The notes beneath the pieces are model-generated. The model saw only the letters and a list, made by a program, of their open reading frames with translations. It searched no databases and was not told the origin of the DNA. Positions 18,377 through 26,969 of a stretch of DNA of 64,000 bases are shown one piece after another. The DNA lies in contig NZ_CP048411.1 in assembly GCF_019355055.1 (NCBI RefSeq), forward strand, positions 2,941,501-3,005,500, in the 5' to 3' direction. Within the stretch, counting starts at the first letter, position 1. Every line of letters starts with the position of its first letter. This DNA is from Pseudomonas sp. MTM4 (GTDB lineage Bacteria; Pseudomonadota; Gammaproteobacteria; Pseudomonadales; Pseudomonadaceae). The position numbers and the translations under genes were made by a program.

Positions 18377-18774
18377 TCGGGCTCTGCCTGGGGTTGGCGG
18401 GCGTGGTGTGGGCGCAGGTGCCCACACCCGTCTTCACCCTGGCGTGGAACCACACGATTGAGAAGATCCGCTGGGAAGAAGATTACCGCGTAACGCCGGA
18501 TGGGCTGCTGCTCGGCGAAGCGCGGATCAAGGGCACCGGCGCCGGCATGGAAGTTCCGGATGACGCCCAGTTGCGCGACGGCAGCTGGCATTACCAGCGC
18601 CAGCTGCCGCCTCTGCAACCGCTGCGTGTGGGGCGAACCCCTGAAGCCGGCGATTACCAGCTGTGTTTCGACCAGCGTTGCCACGCGCTAAGCGAATGGC
18701 TCGGCCCGCCCACGTCGGAGCAGCCCGCGCTGGAGCTCTGGAGTTGCAGCGTGCCGGTGAGCAGTTCCTCTTGA
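18373..18774 (+). CDS. DUF1850 protein of the TRAP-TAXI operon
   Basis: A 133-aa protein with an N-terminal hydrophobic segment (residues 1-15) and a beta-rich domain with F/Y-x-W-x-H-T-I-E-K-I-x-W-E-E, the DUF1850 signature. It begins with GTG overlapping the permease stop (GTGA). DUF1850 proteins nearly always accompany TAXI permeases, but their function is unknown. Confidence 0.75.
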   Translation: MIGLCLGLAGVVWAQVPTPVFTLAWNHTIEKIRWEEDYRVTPDGLLLGEARIKGTGAGMEVPDDAQLRDGSWHYQRQLPPLQPLRVGRTPEAGDYQLCFDQRCHALSEWLGPPTSEQPALELWSCSVPVSSSS

Positions 18775-18892
18775 GTACCGCAAGTCCGCTCGAGATTCCG
18801 CTGTAGGGTCCGCTCCGCACACCGGCAAAACATAACCCGCGCCCAACCTCGGTGCGCCGGTGAGAGGCGACTCACTGCACCGTGACCCTGGT

Positions 18893-18918
18893 GGTTCCCA
18901 CGCTCCTGCGTGGGAGCC
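18893..18918. repeat. REP-like inverted repeat
   Basis: GGTTCCCACGC and GCGTGGGAGCC form an 11-bp imperfect stem around TCCT. A partial second copy (CCACGCGGGAGCGTG) lies about 60 bp downstream. The sequence is of the kind dispersed as REP elements in Pseudomonas intergenic regions. The surrounding 270 bp between the DUF1850 and PepSY genes hold no gene. Confidence 0.5.
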
Positions 18919-19045
18919 TCCAACCGGTGCTGTGATCGAGACGCAAGCCACCAGGCGTGCCCACGCGGGAGCGTGACTCGATCAGACATCAGCCTGACGG
19001 CAGGTCCGCTCGACAACCGACCCCACGAGCAGTGTGGGCGATCCA

Positions 19046-20227
19046 TCAAACCGCCAGTTCTGCCTCGCGCCTGAGCGTCGCCGCCCTCCTCGCGCGCAGC
19101 TTGCGCCACCAGATCACCACACCAGTCACTGACAGCACCGCAATCGCCACGCCCAGCACCGCAATCAGAATCCGCCCCGGCATTCCGAGGATGCGCCCGC
19201 CATGAATCGCCGGCTGCAACATGTGGAACTGCTCACCCAACGTGCCCTGCCCCGGTATTTCCTGCCCCAGCAACTGCGTCCCATCAGTGCCATGGAAGAA
19301 CAGCCAGGCGTTGCCCTGGTTGCTGTCGTGATCGCCGAAGCCCGCGCCGTAGAAGTTGTATTCGAAGCTGTAGTACAGCTCGCCGATGGGTTCGCTCAGG
19401 CCCAGCTCGGCCGCATGCTGCATCGCGTAGTCATAGGCCTGATGGAAATCATAGGCGGTGGTGCCCAGCTCATCCTTTGGCAGTCTGCCACGCGCCTCGT
19501 AGACGCTCGGCTCGACTGGTGAGAACAGTGACACCACCGGTTTGAACACCTGCTCGGGAAGATTCATGGCCACGCTGCTGACCGCCACTGGCGTGAGCAG
19601 CAGCCACAGCCACAACCCGCCGGCACGGTGCACGTCATGATTCATGCGCTGACGTTTGATCTTCCATGACGTCCACCACTTGCCGAAGAACGGCCGCCCA
19701 CGCGGGAAGGTCAGCAGCAGCGAGACGAAGCAATCGAGCGTCCAGGCGATCGCCACGATGCCCATCAGCCACAGCCCCCAGTTGCCCGGCAGCGACAGGT
19801 TGTAGTGGAACTCCAGCATGAAGGGCACGAAGTTCTCCCGCGAGAAGCAGCATTCGCCCCAGTAACGTGTGCCCACCTGCTCTCCGGTCACCGCGTCGAG
19901 GTACTGCACCACCGGTTCTTCGTCATAGGGCTTGCCGGTGGCCGGATCATTACGCGGCACCAGCGCCATCAAGGCGGCATGCCCCGGCTCGTCGGGGAAT
20001 TCCATGTACCAGACCTGCATCCGCGGGTTGGCCTGTTGAACGCGCTCGACCAGCGACCCCGGCGCCAGCACCGGGCCTTCGCTGGTGGTGTGGTAGAACT
20101 CGGGGTTCAGCCACTCGTCCAGCTCGTGGTGAAAGGCCAGAACCGCGCCGGTGATGCCCGCAAGAAACAGGAACAGCGCCGTGGCCAGGCCGATGTAGCG
20201 GTGCAGTAGAACGAAGATGTAACGCAT
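19046..20227 (-). CDS. PepSY-domain membrane protein
   Basis: A 393-aa inner-membrane protein with helices at about 13-35, 145-170, 195-215 and 345-375 and PepSY-type periplasmic segments between. The N-terminus (LLHRYIGLATALFLFLAGIT) is typical of the PepSY-associated TM family found beside siderophore receptors, where members act in reduction or processing of ferric siderophores at the inner membrane. It follows the TonB receptor, so a role in iron acquisition is likely. Confidence 0.8.
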   Translation of the reverse strand: MRYIFVLLHRYIGLATALFLFLAGITGAVLAFHHELDEWLNPEFYHTTSEGPVLAPGSLVERVQQANPRMQVWYMEFPDEPGHAALMALVPRNDPATGKPYDEEPVVQYLDAVTGEQVGTRYWGECCFSRENFVPFMLEFHYNLSLPGNWGLWLMGIVAIAWTLDCFVSLLLTFPRGRPFFGKWWTSWKIKRQRMNHDVHRAGGLWLWLLLTPVAVSSVAMNLPEQVFKPVVSLFSPVEPSVYEARGRLPKDELGTTAYDFHQAYDYAMQHAAELGLSEPIGELYYSFEYNFYGAGFGDHDSNQGNAWLFFHGTDGTQLLGQEIPGQGTLGEQFHMLQPAIHGGRILGMPGRILIAVLGVAIAVLSVTGVVIWWRKLRARRAATLRREAELAV

Positions 20228-20251
20228 CAGTTATAACCACTTGGAGAACGC

Positions 20252-20281
20252 AAAAGCCGCCGCCTGGAAGGCTGGCGGCGA
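20252..20281 (-). terminator. Terminator after the TonB-dependent receptor gene
   Basis: On the minus strand GCCGCC and GGCGGC form a GC stem with a nine-base loop, followed by GGCTTTT. It lies between the receptor and the PepSY gene. Transcription into the PepSY gene would require read-through or a separate promoter. Confidence 0.5.
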
Positions 20282-20296
20282 GTGTGTACCTGTTAA

Positions 20297-22753
20297 TCAG
20301 AACTCGTAGCTGACCGTCGCCGTGACGTTGCGCTCCTCACCCAGATAGCAATAGTTCAGGCTGCTGCCACAGCCCGCCACGTATCTTTTGTCGGTGAGGT
20401 TGTTGGCATTTAGCCGGACATCCATGCCATCCAGCCCGACCCTGGCGAGGTCATAGCCGACGGAGGCATCGAATAATGTGTAGGACGGTATGCGCTGCGT
20501 ATTTTCGGCATCGGCCCAGCCTTCGCCGACATAACGAATGCCAGCGCCGGTGCTCAGCCCTTCCAGGCTATCGCCGATGAAACGGTAGTCCGCCCAGATG
20601 GACGCCATGTGGCGTACCGACTGTGTTGGGGTATTGCCTTTGTTATCCAGAGTCGCGTCCACAGCGCTGAACACGGATTTGGAATATTCGATGTCGGTGA
20701 AGGTGTAGCTGCCCAGCAGACGCAGGCTGTCGGTCAGCTGCAGACGCGCTTCAAGTTCCAGGCCCTGCGAGCGTACGGCCCCGATAGGCCTGTAGAAATC
20801 CTCGTTAGGGAGCTTGGAAGCGAGGTTTTCCTGCTCGATGTGAAACAGCGAAGCGGTATACAGATCGTCGGTACCCACCGGCTGGTACTTGATGCCCAGC
20901 TCCCATTGAGTGCCTTCGGTCGCGTCAAGCGGATCACCATTGGCGTCACTGGTCGAGTTCGGGTTGAACGACTCCGAATAGCTGATATAAGGCGCCACGC
21001 CGTTATCGAACAGATAAAGCACGCCAGCGCGGGTCGTCAGCTGGTCCGAGTCCTTTCCCGAGGGCGCACTCGCCCCGTCTGACACCACTTCGGTTTCTAC
21101 CCAGTCCTGACGCAAGCCCAGGGAAACACGCCAACGGTCCAGCTCGATCAGGTCCTGCATGTACAGACCCGTCTGCTCCAGCCGGCGGGTCTGGCCGAAC
21201 GGGCCGCCAACCACAACAGGCGTGCCATAGACCGGATCGAACGCATCGAGATTGCCGACGGTGCCGCCGTAATAGTCCACTTTGGCCTTTCCACGCTGAT
21301 AATCGACACCGGTGATCAAGGTATGCCGGGCGGCGCCCGTGTCGAATTCGGCCTGCAGCATGTTGTCGATGATCCACGAGTGCAGGCGCTCCTCCGCGCC
21401 CGTATAGCCACGCAGCAGTTCTGACGAATCGCCCACCCAGCCCAGGCTGTAGACCTGTTCGGACTCGACTTTCGAATCCAGGTAGCGGAAGTTCTGACGC
21501 ATCGACCAGACATCGTCGAAACGATGCTCGAACTGATAGCCGAGCATTTGCTGAGTGCGCTCGAACTTCTCGTGCCCGGGCTCACCCTCGAAGAAATCGT
21601 CGGAGAGATAGCGCCCATTACGACGATATAGAGTGCCTTCAGCAGGCAGGCCGCCGTGATAACCACTTTCCGGGTCGTGCTGCAGATAGGCCTGCAGGGT
21701 CAGCGCGGTATCTTCGGAAAAGGCGATGCGCAGAGATGGCGCGATGGCATAGCGCTCCGACTTCACATGGTCGTACTGGGTATCACCTTTATCCGCCAGA
21801 CCGACCAGCCGATAGGAGAGCGTTCCTTCTTCGTCCAGCGGCCCGCCTAAATCGACGCCGATGCCTTTCTGATCGTTACTGCCAAGCGTCGCCTGGACCT
21901 GCCGATAAACCTCTTCCGTCGGCTGCTTGGAAGTCATGGCGACTAGGCCGCCAGGCAGGCTGCGGCCATACAGAACCGATGATGGGCCCTTCAGTACATC
22001 GATGCGCTCGAGAAAGTAAGGATCGATCTGCATGGTGCTGTAGGTGCCGCTGTCACCCATGATCTTGAGGCCGTCCAGATACAGGTTGTCCACCGAGCCA
22101 TCGTTGAAGCCGCGCATGGCCACATAATCGTAGCGGCTGGTGGCGCCATAAGGCGTGCTCATCACACCGGGGGTATAACGCAACGCCTGGGCCACGGTCA
22201 GCGAGCCCTGATCGTCCATCTGCTGACGCGTGACCACCGAGACCGTCTGCGACGTTTCCAGTAGCGGCATGCTGGTCTTGGTCGCCACGCTGCTGTGGGT
22301 GGCGTTGTAACCTTCCATCTCGCCTAGCGCGTTACCCAGGGCGAAGCCTTCGACCACCATGGGCTTCAGCTCGACGGCCTCAGCCTGTTCGTGAGACGGC
22401 GCCACCGCCAGCGAGTAGGTGCCGCGCTCATCGCGTACGGCCTGCAGCCCGCTGCCCTGCAGCAAGACATCGAAGCCCTCCGCGACGCCATACTGCCCCT
22501 GCAGGCCAGCCGAATCGCGCCCCTCGGTGAGACGACCATCGACCGACAGCATCACGCCAGCCTCGCCGGCAAAACGGCTCAGCGTACTGGACAGCGGACC
22601 GGCTGGGATATCGTAGACGCGAACCTCTTGCTGACTGGCGGCCTGTGCCAGCGCCGTCGGCGAGGCGACGAGCGTTGTTAGCGGCAGGCAGAACAGGGCA
22701 GCGCGGACGGCACGGGACAGGCTGGAACGACGAAGCGGAGCGATGGAGCGCAT
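20297..22753 (-). CDS. TonB-dependent siderophore receptor with signalling domain
   Basis: An 818-aa outer-membrane receptor. Signal peptide about 1-37; STN secretin/TonB N-terminal signalling domain about 45-115; plug domain from about 150 with LKGPSSVLYGRSLPGG (near 255-270); 22-strand barrel ending in aromatic F (VSYEF). The STN domain should contact the FecR-like protein encoded upstream to start cell-surface signalling. Ferric siderophore is the likely ligand; which one is unknown. AGGAT lies a few bases before the ATG. Confidence 0.88.
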   Translation of the reverse strand: MRSIAPLRRSSLSRAVRAALFCLPLTTLVASPTALAQAASQQEVRVYDIPAGPLSSTLSRFAGEAGVMLSVDGRLTEGRDSAGLQGQYGVAEGFDVLLQGSGLQAVRDERGTYSLAVAPSHEQAEAVELKPMVVEGFALGNALGEMEGYNATHSSVATKTSMPLLETSQTVSVVTRQQMDDQGSLTVAQALRYTPGVMSTPYGATSRYDYVAMRGFNDGSVDNLYLDGLKIMGDSGTYSTMQIDPYFLERIDVLKGPSSVLYGRSLPGGLVAMTSKQPTEEVYRQVQATLGSNDQKGIGVDLGGPLDEEGTLSYRLVGLADKGDTQYDHVKSERYAIAPSLRIAFSEDTALTLQAYLQHDPESGYHGGLPAEGTLYRRNGRYLSDDFFEGEPGHEKFERTQQMLGYQFEHRFDDVWSMRQNFRYLDSKVESEQVYSLGWVGDSSELLRGYTGAEERLHSWIIDNMLQAEFDTGAARHTLITGVDYQRGKAKVDYYGGTVGNLDAFDPVYGTPVVVGGPFGQTRRLEQTGLYMQDLIELDRWRVSLGLRQDWVETEVVSDGASAPSGKDSDQLTTRAGVLYLFDNGVAPYISYSESFNPNSTSDANGDPLDATEGTQWELGIKYQPVGTDDLYTASLFHIEQENLASKLPNEDFYRPIGAVRSQGLELEARLQLTDSLRLLGSYTFTDIEYSKSVFSAVDATLDNKGNTPTQSVRHMASIWADYRFIGDSLEGLSTGAGIRYVGEGWADAENTQRIPSYTLFDASVGYDLARVGLDGMDVRLNANNLTDKRYVAGCGSSLNYCYLGEERNVTATVSYEF

Positions 22754-22850
22754 GGGTCATCCTTTTGCAAACAAAATAGAGATCGATGCGGTTATGCCCA
22801 GCGACGTCCTACGAAAGGGAACTGCGGATGAGAAATTTTTACATTTGCGT

Positions 22851-23798
22851 TCAAGCGCTCGACGGTTCGAGACTGACCCACCAAGGCAAACGCCGATTGA
22901 TGCGCAACGGTAATGTACTGGCCAGAGCCTCCAGAATCCGCTCCGTATCAGCCAGCGGATAGGCGCCGACCACGCGCAGGCCGGCAATGCGTGGATCACA
23001 ACCGAGATAGCCCTGGCGATAGCGCGCCAGCTCGGTCACGAACTCGTCCAGACGCAGATCATCGGCCAACAGGACGCCGCTACTCCATGCCTGACGGCCC
23101 GGCTGAACCGGCCGATCAAGCCTGATTTGCAGAGTATCGAACGCCACTTGCTGGCCTTGCAGGACGGTATGAACGCCATCGCGCCCGGCGGGCCGGATAT
23201 CGATGGAGCCTTCGAACACGCTGAGCTGAGTACTGCCGTCGCGCTGCAGTACCGAAAACCTCGCAGCGCCGCGTGCCTGAAGATCGCCTTCGGACGTGCG
23301 CAACAGCAGCGGGCGTCGCTCGTCAGACGCTTGCAGCAACGCCTCGCCACGATGCAGCGACAGCTGCCGAGCCTGATCGGTGAACGCGACAGCCAACGCG
23401 CTATCGGTGTTCAGCCACAGCCGTGAGCCATCATCCAGACGCCAGTCGCGCACCTCCCCCACCGCCGTACGATGGTCCGCCGCCCAGCTACGCCATGGCA
23501 GCGCACCGCCGGCGAACGTCAGCAAGGCGCCGCCGCATAGAATCGAAAGGGTCTTGAGTGCGTGCCGCCGAGTCGGCTCGCGACGCTGCAGTAGAACCGT
23601 CGCTGCGGAGCCGAACGGGTCGCCCGTCAACGGCTCCAACCGCCCGCTGATCTGTTCCACCCGCTGCCAGGCCTTGGCGTGCTCGGGTAAGGCAACCCAA
23701 GCGCGCCAGGCCTGGCGATCAGCCTCGCTGATCGCATCGGATTGCAGTACCGCGAACCACTGGGCTGCGGCTTGCAGTACCTGATAATCGAGGCTCAT
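22851..23798 (-). CDS. FecR-type anti-sigma/signal-transfer protein
   Basis: A 315-aa protein with an N-terminal cytoplasmic DUF4880-like segment (WFAVLQSDAISEADRQAW), one membrane helix around 90-105, a FecR periplasmic domain (about 115-210) and a C-terminal DUF4974-like STN-contacting domain. It holds or activates the ECF sigma factor in response to the receptor. Its ATG overlaps the sigma stop by 4 bp. Confidence 0.85.
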   Translation of the reverse strand: MSLDYQVLQAAAQWFAVLQSDAISEADRQAWRAWVALPEHAKAWQRVEQISGRLEPLTGDPFGSAATVLLQRREPTRRHALKTLSILCGGALLTFAGGALPWRSWAADHRTAVGEVRDWRLDDGSRLWLNTDSALAVAFTDQARQLSLHRGEALLQASDERRPLLLRTSEGDLQARGAARFSVLQRDGSTQLSVFEGSIDIRPAGRDGVHTVLQGQQVAFDTLQIRLDRPVQPGRQAWSSGVLLADDLRLDEFVTELARYRQGYLGCDPRIAGLRVVGAYPLADTERILEALASTLPLRINRRLPWWVSLEPSSA

Positions 23799-24313
23799 GG
23801 CGCGTCGTCGAGCAGAGTCAGGCAGTGCAGCATGGCCTGCGCCATGTATTTCTTGATCATGCGTTCGGATACGCCAAGCTCGGCGGCTATCGCCCCGTAC
23901 GTCATGCCCTGCAGCTGGGAAAGAAGGAAGGCACGGCGAACTTTCTCTGGAAGCCGCGCCAGCATCGCATCGACCTGCAACAGGATTTCGACGACCAACG
24001 CGTGGGATTCGGGTGACGGCGCGAATGCCTCGGGCTGCAAGGCGAGCGCGTCCAGATAGGCCTGCTCGATTTGCTTGCGGCGCCAGTGATTGATCAATAG
24101 GCCTCTGGCGACGGTATGCAGGAAGGCGCGCGGTTCACGAATCGCTTCTAGGCCGTGATCTTTGGTCAGGACACGCACGAAAGTATCTTGCGCCAGGTCC
24201 GCTGCCTTCTGGCTGCAGCCGAGCTGACGGCGTAACCAGCCATTCAGCCAGCCCTGATGATCGACATAGAGTCGATGTACCAACTGTTGCCGAACCATCC
24301 CCTGGGTTGCCAT
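23795..24313 (-). CDS. FecI-type ECF sigma factor
   Basis: A 172-aa ECF sigma factor: region 2 (DLAQDTFVRVL near 40-50) and region 4 helix-turn-helix (MTYGAIAAELGVSERMIKKYM near 140-160). It should direct transcription of the receptor gene. A Fur-box-like sequence 28 bases upstream suggests iron repression, the standard FecI/FecR logic. Confidence 0.85.
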   Translation of the reverse strand: MATQGMVRQQLVHRLYVDHQGWLNGWLRRQLGCSQKAADLAQDTFVRVLTKDHGLEAIREPRAFLHTVARGLLINHWRRKQIEQAYLDALALQPEAFAPSPESHALVVEILLQVDAMLARLPEKVRRAFLLSQLQGMTYGAIAAELGVSERMIKKYMAQAMLHCLTLLDDAP

Positions 24314-24341
24314 GGCTGCTGCTCTTTGCCGTCGAGATCGT

Positions 24342-24358
24342 AATGCTAACGCTTCTCA
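24342..24358 (-). promoter_or_regulatory. Candidate Fur box upstream of the FecI-like gene
   Basis: Read on the minus strand, TGAGAAGCGTTAGCATT differs at two positions from the Pseudomonas-type Fur site TGAGAATCGTTATCATT. It ends 28 bases before the sigma-factor ATG, a position that would block the promoter. Confidence 0.55.
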
Positions 24359-24459
24359 ACTTCGCAAGCTACGGCAGTATGTTGTTCGACATAGCTAGGT
24401 TCGAGACGAACCCTGTTACAGGAGGAAAGCGACGTTTCACGTGGAACGCCCATGAACAC

Positions 24460-24816
24460 TCATGGAATCACCCACTCGCCGTCACTGGTCTGCTCACAGG
24501 CCGGCTGAAGGAAGCGCGCATCGCTGGCGATGCCGTAATAGTGAATGTCCTGTCGATAGGGCATGTTGGACACCTGGGCGTTGCGGCAGACTCCGAAGGC
24601 GCCGCCGGGACACTGCTCCACGAAGCTGACCTCGACCTTCTGTCCCTTGAGTTCGGGCTGGCAGAATCCCGAGCGGAACATTTCAGCCGGAATGTTGCGG
24701 TTCTGCTGGCAGACCTTCACCTCGATGCGCTCGTCCTGGCTGTGAATGACGCAGCCATCGGCCCAGGCCTGGCCGGCGACACTCAGCGATAGCAGCAGAC
24801 AACACAATAAACGCAT
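24460..24816 (-). CDS. Secreted cysteine-rich hypothetical protein
   Basis: A 118-aa protein with a signal peptide (MRLLCCLLLSLSVAGQAWA, cut after residue 19) and six Cys in the mature part (C22, C37, C52, C70 and two more), suggesting disulfides in the periplasm. No family recognised beyond Pseudomonas hypothetical proteins. Divergent from the CobW-type gene. Confidence 0.6.
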   Translation of the reverse strand: MRLLCCLLLSLSVAGQAWADGCVIHSQDERIEVKVCQQNRNIPAEMFRSGFCQPELKGQKVEVSFVEQCPGGAFGVCRNAQVSNMPYRQDIHYYGIASDARFLQPACEQTSDGEWVIP

Positions 24817-24905
24817 CGATTACCCCCTCATCTGACCGCGGCGACTCTAGCATGCAGGCTGCACGGCCGCTTCCAATCCATCCGCCAAATGCGCACCATG
24901 GCGCC

Positions 24906-25874
24906 ATGCTGACTCAAATACCGACTCATGTAATCGGCGGCCCGCTCGGCGCCGGCAAAACCAGCTTGATCCGTTCGCTGCTATCGCAGAAGCCGGCAAA
25001 CGAGCGCTGGGCGGTGTTGATTAACGAGTTCGGCCAGATCGGCCTCGACGCAGCACTGCTGAGCACCAACGAAGCGGGCATCAGTCTCGCGGAAGTCGCC
25101 GGCGGCTGCCTGTGCTGCGTCAACGGCGTGCCCTTCCAGGTCGGTCTGAGCCGCTTGTTACGCAAGGCCAAACCGGATCGGCTGCTGATCGAACCTTCCG
25201 GGCTGGGCCATCCCGCTGAACTGCTCACGCAACTCGGCGCGCCGCCATGGCAGGGTGTCCTGGCGCTGCAGCCCTGCCTGACGGTGCTCGATGCCGCCTC
25301 CCTTGCGCGTGACGAGCCCTTGCCGCTCAGCGTGCAGCAAACACTTCGGCGCAGCGACGGCCTGCTGCTGCTGAATAAAAGTGATGCGCTGGATCAGGCC
25401 GATCGCCAGCGCATCATGGCGAGGCTGCCCTCATTGCCATTGCGCTGGACGACCCAGGGCGAATTACCGATCACAGCGCTACCGGGTATCGACCAGCGAG
25501 CCGGCGCACAAGCCGAGACTCCATCACCCCTGCCCGCCTCCGTGCAACCAGCCGGCAGTGTCTGGCTGAATCCGCAACAGCCGGTCTGCCAAAGCCAGGC
25601 AAGCGCAGACGGTTGGAGCATCGGTTGGCGTTGGCATTCAAGTCAGCGTTTCGATCTGCAGCGCATCGAACGGTGGCTTGGCAGCCTGGATTGGCGCCGG
25701 GCGAAGCTGGTGCTTCATAGCCCCGATGGCTGGCGTTCGGCCAATGCCTTGGCTGGCGAGCGGCTGGTGTTCAAGCCCAGCGAATGGCGAAAGGATTCGC
25801 GGCTCGAATTGATTTTCAACGCACCCGGAGACGAAGCGCTACTGAAAGCAGCAATGGCCGCCTGCCGCCTTTAA
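24906..25874 (+). CDS. CobW/COG0523-family metallochaperone GTPase
   Basis: A 322-aa G3E GTPase: Walker A GGPLGAGKTS (11-20), the metal-binding GGCLCC (C68, C70, C71), the NKSD guanine motif, and a C-terminal CobW domain with a basic tail. COG0523 proteins insert or traffic metals, often zinc. Start MLTQIPTHVIGG selected because 18 upstream codons look non-coding. The specific metal is not shown. Confidence 0.85.
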   Translation: MLTQIPTHVIGGPLGAGKTSLIRSLLSQKPANERWAVLINEFGQIGLDAALLSTNEAGISLAEVAGGCLCCVNGVPFQVGLSRLLRKAKPDRLLIEPSGLGHPAELLTQLGAPPWQGVLALQPCLTVLDAASLARDEPLPLSVQQTLRRSDGLLLLNKSDALDQADRQRIMARLPSLPLRWTTQGELPITALPGIDQRAGAQAETPSPLPASVQPAGSVWLNPQQPVCQSQASADGWSIGWRWHSSQRFDLQRIERWLGSLDWRRAKLVLHSPDGWRSANALAGERLVFKPSEWRKDSRLELIFNAPGDEALLKAAMAACRL

Positions 25875-25883
25875 CCGACAAAA

Positions 25884-26255
25884 TCAGTCACCGCGACGCC
25901 AATCTTCCATCTGGATGACCCGCCCCAAATCCGGCGGGGCCTTGAAGGGATGCGCTTCCATCTCGATCGGCCCCGGTCGCGGACCGAACATGACGATACT
26001 GCCCTGATGGCGCTGCTCGCCCGTCACGGTGAACTCGAAGCCGTAGACGCGCGCAAAGCGGCGTTGCCCGCGCGCGTCGCGCACAAATCCAAGGCGGCGA
26101 AACGCGACATTGCCATCGAGCAGATCGACATCCATCTTTTCGCAATGACGGCGCACCGATGCCAGCGCGCGCTCGCGTATGCCATGGGAATGCCAGAGCC
26201 AGGCGGCTGCTGTCATCAGCAGGAGGAAAACGCACAGGTTGCCGAGCGTCACCAT
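25884..26255 (-). CDS. DUF3301-domain protein
   Basis: A 123-aa protein with one N-terminal hydrophobic helix (MVTLGNLCVFLLLMTAAAW) followed by a basic cytoplasmic domain containing CEKMDVDLLDGNVAFRRL, the DUF3301 pattern. A longer frame exists but overlaps the SMI1-like gene. Function unknown. Confidence 0.7.
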   Translation of the reverse strand: MVTLGNLCVFLLLMTAAAWLWHSHGIRERALASVRRHCEKMDVDLLDGNVAFRRLGFVRDARGQRRFARVYGFEFTVTGEQRHQGSIVMFGPRPGPIEMEAHPFKAPPDLGRVIQMEDWRRGD

Positions 26256-26286
26256 GACCTTGGCATCTCCTGTAGAACCAAGCGGC

Positions 26287-26691
26287 TCAACTTTCCAACC
26301 AAACGTCGCGCACCCAGTGCCACACGGTTTCCCAGCTTTCATCGGTGAGTTCATGCGCGTCACCATCGAACAGCATGACTTCGCCTTCCAGATCGACCAC
26401 GTAGTAGTCAGGCCCGTCCTGACAGATCGGCAATAAATCCCGCGCCACGCCGGCATCCCAGGCGTTCGCCGCCACTTCCGGCAGGTAGGTATGCGATTGT
26501 GGATCGGCGGTCACCGGCTCGAGCCGGCCATAAACGACATCGCTTACCGTTAGCAGAAATTCGCGCAGGCCGAACGGCAAGTTGATCAGCAGCTCTTCTT
26601 CGACCTCGACCAGACGGTCATCGTCTGGCAGTTCCAACGGCACCGGTACCGGCTCGTTGAGTTCTCGCAGCTGTTCGATTACCTCTTCCAT
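26287..26691 (-). CDS. SMI1/KNR4-family protein
   Basis: A 134-aa protein with the SMI1/KNR4 (SUKH) pattern: EEELLINLPFGLREFLLTVSD near 32-52, then YLPEVAANAWDAGVARDLLPI. SUKH proteins include immunity proteins of contact-dependent toxins, but single chromosomal copies like this one are common and unassigned. Start MEEVIEQLRE. Followed after 31 bp by the DUF3301 gene. Confidence 0.75.
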   Translation of the reverse strand: MEEVIEQLRELNEPVPVPLELPDDDRLVEVEEELLINLPFGLREFLLTVSDVVYGRLEPVTADPQSHTYLPEVAANAWDAGVARDLLPICQDGPDYYVVDLEGEVMLFDGDAHELTDESWETVWHWVRDVWLES

Positions 26692-26969
26692 GCGCCCCCC
26701 ATTCGTGAAATACGCGCTTGAAGCGAGTTTATACAAGCCCGAACGCACGCGAGCCAGCCCCGCGCCGTTTCGATCCGCCCATTTCGGATGCAGTCGGCCA
26801 GCCTGCAACGGCTCCTGGCCGGTCATAGCGGTTAGACACGTGTCTGGATCGCTGCATCTGGACGCCGTTTGCGTGGCTGCCGCGCTTTCCAGTAGATTGC
26901 CCGGCTGCCTTGACGCTGCGGCCTGCCCCCGGAGCCGCTTCACGAACGACTCTGCGACAGGACCCTGCC

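Noticed and set aside
22754..22850. Iron-starvation sigma promoter (TAAAT-N17-CGT) before the TonB receptor
   Set aside because: The nearest TAAAAAT and CGT are about 21 bases apart, which is too far for the known spacing.
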